A stretch of 5,490 nucleotides of DNA from an uncultured Clostridia bacterium. Its GTDB lineage: Bacteria; Bacillota_A; Clostridia; Oscillospirales; Oscillospiraceae. Positions 1-5,490 of the stretch are shown here, one piece after another (the first letter of the stretch is position 1; the number at the start of each line of letters is the position of its first letter). Both the position numbers and the translations under genes were made by a program. A model generated the notes under the pieces. The model did no database searches. It saw only the letters and a list, made by a program, of their open reading frames with translations, and was not told where the DNA came from. Where the stretch lies: the NCBI GenBank assembly GCA_946410505.1, contig CAMKAP010000142.1:1-5490 (forward strand). Direction: 5' to 3'.

Positions 1-380
1 GCGAGATGATCGGCAACCGCACCCGTGCCAAGATCGTCAAGAACAAGGTGGCGCCCCCCTTCCGTGAGGCGGAGTTCGACATCATGTACGGCGAAGGCAT
101 CTCCCGCGTGGGCGAGATCATCGATCTGGGCGTGAAGCTGGAGATCATCGACAAGGCCGGCGCCTGGTTCACCGTGAACGGCCAGCGTCTGCAGGGCCGC
201 GACGCCGTGAAGGAATACCTGATGAACGACGAGGAAGCCCGCGACAAGATCGAAGAGGAGATCCGCGCCAACGCCCACAAGCTCATGTCTCCCCAGGCAC
301 GCAAGGCAGCACAGGCCTCCGGCCGCATCGCCCCCGCCCCTGCGGTGGACGTGTCCGCGGCGGACTTTGACCTTGATTAA
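1..380 (+). CDS. recA: RecA recombinase, C-terminal part (5' end outside window)
   Basis: RecA is the ATP-dependent strand-exchange recombinase that forms filaments on single-stranded DNA and triggers LexA self-cleavage in the SOS response. Only the last 125 residues or so are visible (first full codon at position 3), so the Walker A/B motifs and DNA-binding loops lie outside. The visible part opens with the conserved RecA stretch [14 protein letters not shown] followed by [12 protein letters not shown]. The two lysines of VKNK appear to match the E. coli K248/K250 pair that contacts ATP across the subunit interface (known for the family). Then come the GAWF segment and the small helical C-terminal domain. 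The protein ends in an Ala/Pro-rich linker and a short acidic tail (ending ADFDLD), as many RecA proteins do. The frame is intact up to the TAA stop at 378-380. The SOS operator and promoter, if present, would lie upstream of this window. Confidence 0.97.
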   Translation, partial: EMIGNRTRAKIVKNKVAPPFREAEFDIMYGEGISRVGEIIDLGVKLEIIDKAGAWFTVNGQRLQGRDAVKEYLMNDEEARDKIEEEIRANAHKLMSPQARKAAQASGRIAPAPAVDVSAADFDLD

Positions 381-410
381 ATTCACAGTCCCTTGAGGGG
401 CTGTGAATTT
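379..410 (+). terminator. Hairpin at the recA stop codon, probable weak terminator/attenuator between recA and recX
   Basis: The arm AAATTCACAG (379-388) pairs perfectly with CTGTGAATTT (401-410). The stem extends inward through a T-G wobble and three C-G pairs to a TTGA loop (393-396), giving about 14 pairs. The 5' arm starts within the recA TAA codon. The 3' side has only the three T residues of the stem itself and is followed by AGGGG, so the U-tract of a strong intrinsic terminator is missing. I infer partial termination or a transcript-stabilising 3' end, with read-through into recX. A similar arrangement, low recX expression by read-through of a recA terminator, is known in E. coli. Confidence 0.6.
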
Positions 411-424
411 AGGGGTGTTCCCCT
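411..424 (+). other. Small second hairpin directly after the recA hairpin
   Basis: AGGGG (411-415) pairs perfectly with CCCCT (420-424) across a TGTT loop. It stacks directly on the end of the larger hairpin. The bases just after it (CTGAATTT, 425-432) are a shortened copy of the first hairpin's 3' arm and could compete weakly for the same 5' arm. No T-run follows, so it is not a terminator by itself. It may extend the structured recA 3' end or be chance. Confidence 0.35.
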
Positions 425-457
425 CTGAATTTCCCATGCATGACACACAAGAGTAGC

Positions 458-462
458 AAGGA
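458..462 (+). promoter_or_regulatory. Ribosome binding site of recX
   Basis: AAGGA lies 9 nt before the ATG at 472 and fixes that start. An earlier ATG at 437 is out of the recX frame and stops after one codon. No convincing -35/-10 pair was seen between recA and recX. Confidence 0.7.
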
Positions 463-471
463 ACTGTTTGT

Positions 472-1086
472 ATGATCATTACCGCTCTGCGCCAGACCTC
501 CACAGACCGTGTCACGGTCGGACTGGAGGACGGAAAGGAAATCAAAAGCAGCCTCGGCGTTGTGACCGACTGGCGGCTTTTCAGCGGAAAAGATCTCAGC
601 GAGGAGGAGCTTTCGCTGCTGCGGCGGGACTCCTCCCGCGCTCTTGCCAGGGACCGGGCGCTGGAGCTCATCTCCCGGCGGCTCATGTCCCGCAGAGAAG
701 TAAAGGAAAAGCTGCTGCAAAAGGGCGCGGATGAGGACGCGGCCGATTACTCCGTACAGTGGCTTACCGGGCACGGCTTTCTCAGTGACGAGAGCTATGC
801 CGCCGCCGTGGCGCGGCACTACGCCGCCAAGGGCTACGGCGCCGGGCGGGTCCGCTCCGAGCTGAGCCGCCGCGGCGTGGAACGGGAGCTCTGGGACGAG
901 GCTGTGGAGCAGATGCCCCAGACGGACGAAAAGCTCCGCAAACTGATCGCTGCGCGGCTGAAGGACCCGGAGGACCGGGAGCAGATCCGCAAAGTCAGCG
1001 CCGCGCTCTTTCGCCGGGGCTACTCCTGGGAGGAGATCCGCGCGGCGCTGCGCAGCTATACCGACGAAATACTTGAGGACGACTGA
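472..1086 (+). CDS. recX: RecX, regulatory protein of RecA
   Basis: RecX binds in the groove of the RecA filament and limits filament growth and recombinase activity in the cytoplasm. The 204-residue protein lies between the E. coli (about 166) and B. subtilis (about 264) lengths. Residues 1-50 form an N-terminal extension typical of Gram-positive RecX. From about residue 60 the all-helical RecX repeats follow: SRRLMSRREVKEKLLQKG (68-85), then the family's most recognisable stretch, GFLSDESYA at 102-110 with KGYGAGRVRSELSRRGV at 120-136. A final repeat (about 150-200) contains RRGYSWEEI. It is rich in Arg/Lys and Glu, as expected. Position right after recA supports the call independently. Its stop (TGA 1084-1086) overlaps the rimO ATG by one base, so translation of the two is probably coupled. 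The start at 472 has a good Shine-Dalgarno. Confidence 0.95.
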   Translation: MIITALRQTSTDRVTVGLEDGKEIKSSLGVVTDWRLFSGKDLSEEELSLLRRDSSRALARDRALELISRRLMSRREVKEKLLQKGADEDAADYSVQWLTGHGFLSDESYAAAVARHYAAKGYGAGRVRSELSRRGVERELWDEAVEQMPQTDEKLRKLIAARLKDPEDREQIRKVSAALFRRGYSWEEIRAALRSYTDEILEDD

Positions 1087-2402
1087 TGGACGCGACATTT
1101 TGCCTGATTTCTCTTGGCTGTGCCAAGAATCTTGTCAACAGCGAGCAGATGCTCTATCTCCTTGATGAGGCCGGCTTTACGCTGGTGCCCGACGCGGAGG
1201 GGGCGGATCTCGCCATTGTGAATACCTGCGGCTTTATCGACGCCGCGAAGAGTGAGGCCATCGACACCATTCTGGAGCTGGCCGAGCTTAAGAAAGAAGG
1301 GAAGCTGGGCGGCCTGATCGTCACCGGCTGCCTCACCGAGCGCTACCGGGATACCGTTCTGGAGGAGTTGCCGGAGATCGACGCCGTGCTGGGCGTGGGC
1401 AGCTTCAAGGACATCGTGGGTGCCGCCAACACGGTGCTGGCCGGCAGAAAGGCCAGCCTCTTCGGCGATCAGAACGCCCCGGTGGATGAGATCCCTCGTG
1501 TGGTCTCCACGGGTCCGTCCTGGGCCTACCTGCGCATTGCCGAGGGCTGCAACAATTTCTGCGCCTTCTGCGCCATCCCCTACATCCGTGGGCATTACCG
1601 CTCCCGCAGTCTGGATAACGTGCTGGCGGAGGCAAAGGATCTGGCCGCGCACGGGGTGAAGGAGCTCATCGTCATCGCCCAGGACATCACCCGTTACGGC
1701 ACCGATCTCTACGGAAAGCGCTGCCTTGCGCAGCTCTGCCGGGAGCTTGCGAAAATCGAGGGTGTGGAGTGGATTCGCCTCCACTACCTCTATCCCGACC
1801 AGTTCGACGACGAGCTGATCGATGAGATCGCCTCCAATGATAAAATCGTCAAATACCTGGACATTCCCATCCAGCATATCAATAACGGCATCTTGAAGCG
1901 CATGAATCGCCGGGGCACCGGCGATGAGATCCGCGCCCTGTTCAAAACTCTGCGACAGCGTATTCCGGGCCTGGTGCTGCGCACCAGCCTGATCGCGGGT
2001 CTGCCCGGCGAGGGCGAGGCGGAGTTTGAAGAGCTGTGCGCATTTCTGAAAGAGGCGCGCATCGAGCGCGCGGGCGTCTTCCCCTTCTCCCCGGAGGAGG
2101 GTACCCCCGCCGCGAAAATGGAGCATGTGGACGCGGAGGAAGCCCAGCGCCGGGCGGATCTTCTGATGGAGCTGCAGGCTCCCATCATGGACGAGTTCTG
2201 CCAGAGCTTTGTGGGTAAAACCCTCCGCGTACTGGTGACCGACTACTACGAAGAGAGTCAGCAGTGGGTCGGCCGATGTTACGCCGACTCTCCCGACATT
2301 GACGGCGAGGTGTACTTCGAGGGCAATGCGAAGGAGGGCGAGTTCTCCGAAGTCCTCATCACCGCCGCCGAGGACGGGGTCCTCTACGGCGAGGAGGCAT
2401 AA
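1086..2402 (+). CDS. rimO: Ribosomal protein S12 methylthiotransferase RimO
   Basis: RimO is a radical-SAM enzyme that adds a methylthio group to the beta-carbon of a conserved aspartate of ribosomal protein S12. The 438 residues hold the three expected domains. The N-terminal methylthiotransferase (UPF0004) domain has cluster ligands C12 (SLGCAKNLVNSE), C48 (NTCGF) and C82 (TGC). The radical-SAM core (about 145-365) has the CxxxCxxC motif at C155, C159 and C162, followed by IPYIRGHYRSR, plus YLDIPIQH (257-264) and AGLPGEG (304-310). A C-terminal TRAM domain spans about 373-435. The SLGCAKNLVNSE form and the post-motif sequence favour RimO over the tRNA-modifying relatives MiaB and MtaB. The ATG at 1086 follows GAGGA (1075-1079) by 6 nt and overlaps the recX stop. 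All six cysteine ligands are present, so the enzyme should be active. Confidence 0.97.
   Translation: MDATFCLISLGCAKNLVNSEQMLYLLDEAGFTLVPDAEGADLAIVNTCGFIDAAKSEAIDTILELAELKKEGKLGGLIVTGCLTERYRDTVLEELPEIDAVLGVGSFKDIVGAANTVLAGRKASLFGDQNAPVDEIPRVVSTGPSWAYLRIAEGCNNFCAFCAIPYIRGHYRSRSLDNVLAEAKDLAAHGVKELIVIAQDITRYGTDLYGKRCLAQLCRELAKIEGVEWIRLHYLYPDQFDDELIDEIASNDKIVKYLDIPIQHINNGILKRMNRRGTGDEIRALFKTLRQRIPGLVLRTSLIAGLPGEGEAEFEELCAFLKEARIERAGVFPFSPEEGTPAAKMEHVDAEEAQRRADLLMELQAPIMDEFCQSFVGKTLRVLVTDYYEESQQWVGRCYADSPDIDGEVYFEGNAKEGEFSEVLITAAEDGVLYGEEA
2391..2397 (+). promoter_or_regulatory. Ribosome binding site of pgsA inside the end of rimO
   Basis: GAGGAGG lies 8 nt before the pgsA ATG and is embedded in the last rimO codons (encoding Glu-Glu). 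Ribosomes finishing rimO would cover it, so translational coupling is likely. Confidence 0.75.
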
Positions 2403-2405
2403 GGC

Positions 2406-2924
2406 ATGACGACTGCGAATAAAATTACGATCTTCCGCATCATACTGATCCCGGTGTTTCTGGTGCTGGCTTATACGGGGCATCTGTACTGTGCGCTGGC
2501 GGCCTATGTGCTCGCCTGCCTGAGCGACTTTGCCGACGGCTACATTGCCCGGCACTACAATCAGATCACCGATTTCGGCAAATTCATGGATCCCCTGGCC
2601 GACAAGATGCTGGTGCTGGCCGCCATGTGCTTTTTCGTGGAAAAGGGCTTCATGCCCGGCTGGGCCGTGGCCGTGGTGCTGTTTCGGGAGTTTGCGGTGA
2701 GCGGTCTGCGTCTGATCGCCGTGGAGCAGCAGCGCGTCATCGCCGCCGCCTGGTCCGGCAAGGTCAAGACCGCCGTAACCATGGTGGGCCTCGGGGCCAT
2801 GCTGCTCTGGTGCCGCTATCCTCTTGTTAACGGTGTCGTCACCGGCCTGATCGTGGCCACCACCGTCTATTCCGGTGTGGAATACTTCATCAAAAACAAA
2901 GACGTTTTCAAGGATGTAAAATAA
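2406..2924 (+). CDS. pgsA: CDP-diacylglycerol--glycerol-3-phosphate 3-phosphatidyltransferase (PgsA)
   Basis: PgsA is an integral membrane enzyme that joins CDP-diacylglycerol and sn-glycerol-3-phosphate to make phosphatidylglycerophosphate, the precursor of phosphatidylglycerol and cardiolipin. The full CDP-alcohol phosphotransferase signature D-x2-D-G-x2-A-R-x8-G-x3-D-x3-D is present with exact spacing: D41, D44, G45, A48, R49, G58, D62 and D66. The aspartates bind the divalent metals and serve catalysis. REFAVSGLRLIA (94-105) and GKVKTAVTM (118-126) are typical of PgsA rather than phosphatidylserine synthase or cardiolipin-type relatives. About six hydrophobic segments are visible (near 8-24, 27-42, 65-79, 83-104, 121-137 and 143-162). 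At 172 residues it is slightly shorter than the E. coli and B. subtilis enzymes (about 182-193), but no motif is missing. It starts 3 nt after rimO and ends 13 nt before cysS. Confidence 0.95.
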   Translation: MTTANKITIFRIILIPVFLVLAYTGHLYCALAAYVLACLSDFADGYIARHYNQITDFGKFMDPLADKMLVLAAMCFFVEKGFMPGWAVAVVLFREFAVSGLRLIAVEQQRVIAAAWSGKVKTAVTMVGLGAMLLWCRYPLVNGVVTGLIVATTVYSGVEYFIKNKDVFKDVK

Positions 2925-2930
2925 AAGGAG
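2923..2930 (+). promoter_or_regulatory. Ribosome binding site of cysS
   Basis: AAAAGGAG overlaps the pgsA stop codon and lies 7 nt before the ATG at 2938. It is a near-ideal Shine-Dalgarno. The 13-nt gap leaves no room for a promoter or a T-box leader. Confidence 0.8.
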
Positions 2931-2937
2931 CTGCCAT

Positions 2938-4389
2938 ATGTATCTGTACAATTCCGCCAGCCGCAAAAAAGAGCTGTTCGTTCCCAACCACCCCGATATC
3001 GTCAAGATGTACACCTGCGGCCCCACGGTGTACCACTTCGCCCACATCGGAAACCTCCGCTCCTATATCATGGAGGACGTGCTGGAGAAGTATCTGCGCT
3101 TCGTCGGCTACAACGTCAAGCGCGTCATGAACATCACCGACGTGGGCCATCTGACCTCCGACGCCGACGAGGGCGAGGATAAGATGCTCAAGGGCGCCCG
3201 CCGGGAGCACAAGACCGTCATGGAGATCGCGAAATTCTACACCGACGCCTTCTTCTCCGACTGCGCAAAGCTCAACATCAAGACCCCCGACGTGGTCGAG
3301 CCCGCCACCAACTGCATTGACGAGTACATCAAGATCATCTCCAGGCTGATGGACACCGGCTACGCCTATTTTGCCGGCGGCAATGTGTACTTTGACACCT
3401 CCAAGCTGGAGCGCTACTACGTCTTCAACGACTTCAACGCCGACGATCTGGACGTGGGCGTGCGCGAGGGCGTGGAGGAAGACACCAACAAGCGCAACAA
3501 GAACGATTTCGTGCTCTGGTTCACCAAGTCCAAGTTCGAGGACCAGGCCCTGAAGTGGGACTCTCCCTGGGGCGTGGGCTACCCCGGCTGGCACATCGAG
3601 TGCTCAGGCATCTCCATGAAGCATCTGGGCGAGGACCTGGACATCCACTGCGGCGGCATTGACAATGCCTTCCCCCACCACACCAATGAAATTGCCCAGT
3701 CTGAGTCCTACTTGGGCCACAAATGGTGCAATTATTGGATGCATGTCCTCCACCTGAACACCAACAGCGGTAAAATGTCCAAGTCCAGCGGCGAATTTCT
3801 GACGGTCTCCCTGCTGGAGGAGAAGGGCTACGATCCCCTGGCCTACCGCCTCTTCTGCCTGCAGAGCCACTACCGCAAGTCCCTGGTCTTCTCCTGGGAG
3901 AACCTGGACAACGCCCAGGTCACCTACAACAAGCTCATTGCCCGCATCGCCGCGCTTAGGCCCGAGGACGGGGAGATCGACGAGGAGGCTGTCAAGGCGC
4001 TGCGCCAGAAGTTCTGCGCGGGGCTGGATAACGACCTGAACACCTCCCTGGGCGTCACCGCGCTCTACGATGTGCTCAAGTACAAGACCAACGACGCCAC
4101 GAAGCTCCATGTGCTGGGCGAGTTTGATTCCGTGCTGGGGCTGAGCCTGCTGGAAAAAGCGGCCGCCAAGCGTGAGGAGCTCAAGAAGCAGGCCGTGACC
4201 GCGGGAGAGTTTACCATCATCTCCGAGTCCGGCGAAGAGGACGCGGAGGTGGAGGCTAAGATCCGCGCCCGGCAGGACGCCAAGAAGGCCAAGAACTTCG
4301 CGGAGGCCGACCGCATCCGCGATGAGCTGAAGGCCGCAGGCGTCGAAGTCACCGACATTCCCCACGGCGCAAAGTGGAAGCGTGTCTGA
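2938..4389 (+). CDS. cysS: Cysteinyl-tRNA synthetase
   Basis: This class I aminoacyl-tRNA synthetase charges tRNA-Cys with cysteine in the cytoplasm, using ATP. The 483 residues match the family's usual length. The N-terminal zinc-site cysteine is C27 in MYTCGPTVYHFAHIGN, and the HIGH-type ATP motif reads HIGN (36-39), a variant common in this branch. ITDVGHLTSDADEGEDKML (66-84) is characteristic of Clostridia-type CysRS. The remaining zinc ligands are visible as C222 (HIECSGIS), H247 and E251 (PHHTNEIAQS). The KMSKS loop is exact at 279-283. The helical DALR-type and C-terminal tRNA-binding regions follow (about 345-483), ending with a lysine-rich segment near 435-445. The ATG at 2938 has a strong Shine-Dalgarno. 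It is the last gene of the recX-rimO-pgsA-cysS cluster and is followed by an intrinsic terminator. No T-box is present directly upstream. Confidence 0.97.
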   Translation: MYLYNSASRKKELFVPNHPDIVKMYTCGPTVYHFAHIGNLRSYIMEDVLEKYLRFVGYNVKRVMNITDVGHLTSDADEGEDKMLKGARREHKTVMEIAKFYTDAFFSDCAKLNIKTPDVVEPATNCIDEYIKIISRLMDTGYAYFAGGNVYFDTSKLERYYVFNDFNADDLDVGVREGVEEDTNKRNKNDFVLWFTKSKFEDQALKWDSPWGVGYPGWHIECSGISMKHLGEDLDIHCGGIDNAFPHHTNEIAQSESYLGHKWCNYWMHVLHLNTNSGKMSKSSGEFLTVSLLEEKGYDPLAYRLFCLQSHYRKSLVFSWENLDNAQVTYNKLIARIAALRPEDGEIDEEAVKALRQKFCAGLDNDLNTSLGVTALYDVLKYKTNDATKLHVLGEFDSVLGLSLLEKAAAKREELKKQAVTAGEFTIISESGEEDAEVEAKIRARQDAKKAKNFAEADRIRDELKAAGVEVTDIPHGAKWKRV

Positions 4390-4414
4390 CGGTATTGAAT
4401 TCACCATAAAACTG

Positions 4415-4448
4415 AAACAGGGAATGTGATTTCACATTCCCTGTTTTT
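4415..4448 (+). terminator. Rho-independent terminator of the recX-rimO-pgsA-cysS cluster
   Basis: The arm AAACAGGGAATGTGA (4415-4429) is perfectly complementary to TCACATTCCCTGTTT (4432-4446). Allowing for a minimal 4-nt loop (ATTT, 4429-4432), this leaves a 14-bp perfect stem. A run of five T residues (4444-4448) ends the structure. It begins 25 nt after the cysS stop. Stem length, perfect pairing and the T-run together make a strong intrinsic terminator. Since the arm starts with A residues, it may also act weakly on the other strand. Confidence 0.92.
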
Positions 4449-4449
4449 C

Positions 4450-4455
4450 GGAGGA
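4450..4455 (+). promoter_or_regulatory. Ribosome binding site of the MFS transporter gene
   Basis: GGAGGA lies 4 nt before the ATG at 4460 (5 nt counted from the GGAGG core). It starts 2 nt after the T-run of the preceding terminator, so hairpin and initiation site are nearly contiguous in any read-through transcript. Confidence 0.75.
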
Positions 4456-4459
4456 AGCC

Positions 4460-5490
4460 ATGTTCTCTCTGCTGCTTGCGATCATCTATCTCTCCTTTAT
4501 CTCCCTCGGCCTGCCGGACTCTCTGCTGGGCTCGGCCTGGCCGATCATATACCCGGAGCTGGGCGTCCCCATGTCCTGGTCCGGGATCATTTTTATGATC
4601 ATCGCCGTCGGCACCGTCATCTCCAGCCTCAACAGCGACCGCCTGACCCGCAAGCTCGGCGCAGGCAGGGTCACCGCCATCAGCGTGAGCATGACCGCCC
4701 TCGCGCTCCTGGGCTTTTCCCTCAGCCACAGCTTTTTGGCGCTCTGCCTCTGGGCCGTCCCCTACGGGCTCGGCGCCGGCAGCGTGGACGCGGCACTGAA
4801 TAACTATGTGGCGCTGCACTACGCCAGCCGCCACATGAGCTGGCTGCACTGCATGTGGGGTGTTGGCACCTCCGTCGGTCCGCTCATTATGGGCGCGGTG
4901 CTGACGCGGGGAGCAGGCTGGAACATGGGCTACCGGATCATCGGCATCCTGCAGCTTGTGCTGTCCCTGTGCATTTTTCTCTCCCTCTCCCTCTGGAAAA
5001 CACGGGCGGAAGTGGATGGCGGGACGGAGGCTGCCCCGCCGCTGCGTCTGCGCCAGATCCTGGTGATTCCGGGCGCCAAAGCGGTCATGCTCTGTTTCTT
5101 CTGCTACTGCGCCATTGAACAGACCGTGGGTCTCTGGGCCAGCAGCTATCTGGTCAAGGCCCGCCTTGTGGATGAGATCACCGCCGCACGCCTTGCCAGT
5201 CTCTTCTACCTTGGGATCACCGGCGGCCGGGCGATCAGCGGTTTTGTCACCTATAAGCTCAATGACCGGCAGATGATCCGGCTGGGCTTCGGGATCGTGG
5301 GCTTCGGCGTGCTGCTGGTGCTCCTGCCCCTCGGCAACGCCTGCGCCTTTGCGGGACTTATCGCCATCGGGCTCGGCTGCGCCCCCATCTATCCCTGCAT
5401 CATCCATTCCACCCCGGCTAATTTCGGGGCCGAGCGCTCCCAGGCCGTCATCGGTGTCCAAATGGCCAGTGCTTATGTGGGTACCTCCCT
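4460..5490 (+). CDS. Major facilitator superfamily transporter (3' end outside window)
   Basis: The reading frame is open from the ATG at 4460 to the right edge, giving 343 residues of an incomplete membrane protein. It begins directly with a hydrophobic helix. About eleven hydrophobic segments are visible (near 3-20, 40-57, 71-88, 92-112, 130-150, 158-178, 203-228, 241-262, 270-290, 294-313 and 328 onward). A hydrophilic stretch at about 180-200 fits the usual MFS central loop between helices 6 and 7. A degenerate MFS motif A is seen in the first cytoplasmic loop (SDRLTRKLGAGR, 59-70). Segments GLGAGSVDAALNNY (103-116), WLHCMWGVGTSVGP (128-141) and APIYPCIIHSTPANFG (308-323) resemble fucose permease-like MFS members. 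The substrate cannot be told from sequence alone; sugar or drug transport are both possible. Starting at the next in-frame ATG (codon 38) would delete helix 1, so 4460 is preferred. Confidence 0.88.
   Translation, partial: MFSLLLAIIYLSFISLGLPDSLLGSAWPIIYPELGVPMSWSGIIFMIIAVGTVISSLNSDRLTRKLGAGRVTAISVSMTALALLGFSLSHSFLALCLWAVPYGLGAGSVDAALNNYVALHYASRHMSWLHCMWGVGTSVGPLIMGAVLTRGAGWNMGYRIIGILQLVLSLCIFLSLSLWKTRAEVDGGTEAAPPLRLRQILVIPGAKAVMLCFFCYCAIEQTVGLWASSYLVKARLVDEITAARLASLFYLGITGGRAISGFVTYKLNDRQMIRLGFGIVGFGVLLVLLPLGNACAFAGLIAIGLGCAPIYPCIIHSTPANFGAERSQAVIGVQMASAYVGTS

Noticed and set aside
373..421. TTGATT (373-378) and TTGAGG (393-398) as -35 elements of a recX promoter.
   Set aside because: At a spacing of about 17 nt the bases are AGGGGC and TGTTCC, neither resembling a -10 box.
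461..474. GAACTGTTTGT before recX as a possible LexA (SOS) box.
   Set aside because: The Gram-positive LexA box needs GAAC-N4-GTTC. The second half-site is absent here, and the stretch overlaps the ribosome binding site.
1056..3047. A 663-codon open frame on the - strand spanning rimO and pgsA.
   Set aside because: It runs opposite well-identified rimO and pgsA, its product is a His/Gln/Gly-rich sequence with no recognisable family, and it is the expected by-product of GC-rich codon use on the + strand.
2973..3057. HIGN in place of HIGH in CysRS as a sign of a defective or specialised enzyme.
   Set aside because: HIGN is common in this branch of bacterial CysRS, and the zinc ligands and KMSKS are all intact at full length.
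2908..4407. Two - strand open frames (2908-3594 and 3604-4407) opposite cysS.
   Set aside because: Both are shadows of cysS, which carries all its catalytic and zinc-binding motifs. Their Val/Leu/Gly-rich translations show no family features.
4395..4410. TTGAAT (4395-4400) and CATAAA (4405-4410) as a promoter for the transporter.
   Set aside because: They are only 4 nt apart, and neither has an acceptable partner at 16-18 nt. A transcript from here would also run into the terminator.
4349..5461. A 370-codon open frame on the - strand opposite the transporter.
   Set aside because: The product is low-complexity (Gly, Asp, His, Ala rich) with no motif, while the + strand gives a clean multi-helix MFS protein with a good ribosome binding site. 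It also crosses the terminator hairpin.

Overview
This window looks like an ordinary chromosomal housekeeping region from a GC-rich Firmicute. The most likely source is a Clostridia lineage of the Oscillospiraceae/Ruminococcaceae kind. That placement is an inference from the protein style (a Clostridia-type cysteinyl-tRNA synthetase, a Gram-positive-type RecX), strong purine-rich Shine-Dalgarno sites and GC-rich third codon positions. All genes lie on the + strand and coding density is very high.

Layout: (1) the C-terminal third of recA, cut by the left edge, ends at 380. (2) A 91-bp gap (381-471) holds a long perfect hairpin that begins inside the recA stop codon, then a second small hairpin and the recX ribosome binding site. 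(3) A tightly packed four-gene cluster follows: recX (472-1086), rimO (1086-2402, overlapping recX by 1 nt), pgsA (2406-2924, 3-nt gap) and cysS (2938-4389, 13-nt gap). (4) A strong intrinsic terminator lies at 4415-4448. (5) The start of a major facilitator superfamily transporter gene (4460 onward) is cut by the right edge.

How the genes relate: recA and recX form the recombinase/modulator pair. RecX restrains the RecA filament, and keeping recX behind a leaky hairpin is a familiar way of making less RecX than RecA. RimO modifies ribosomal protein S12, PgsA makes the phosphatidylglycerol precursor, and CysS charges tRNA-Cys. These three are unrelated in function but appear to share one transcript with recX. 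The transporter is probably a separate unit, although its Shine-Dalgarno lies only 2 nt past the terminator's T-run, so how it is transcribed is unclear.

I found no tRNA, rRNA, CRISPR array, mobile element or clear sign of horizontal transfer, and no convincing novel system. The observations worth a second look are regulatory and organisational: the recA stop-codon hairpin, the terminator abutting the transporter's ribosome binding site, and the gene order around recA.
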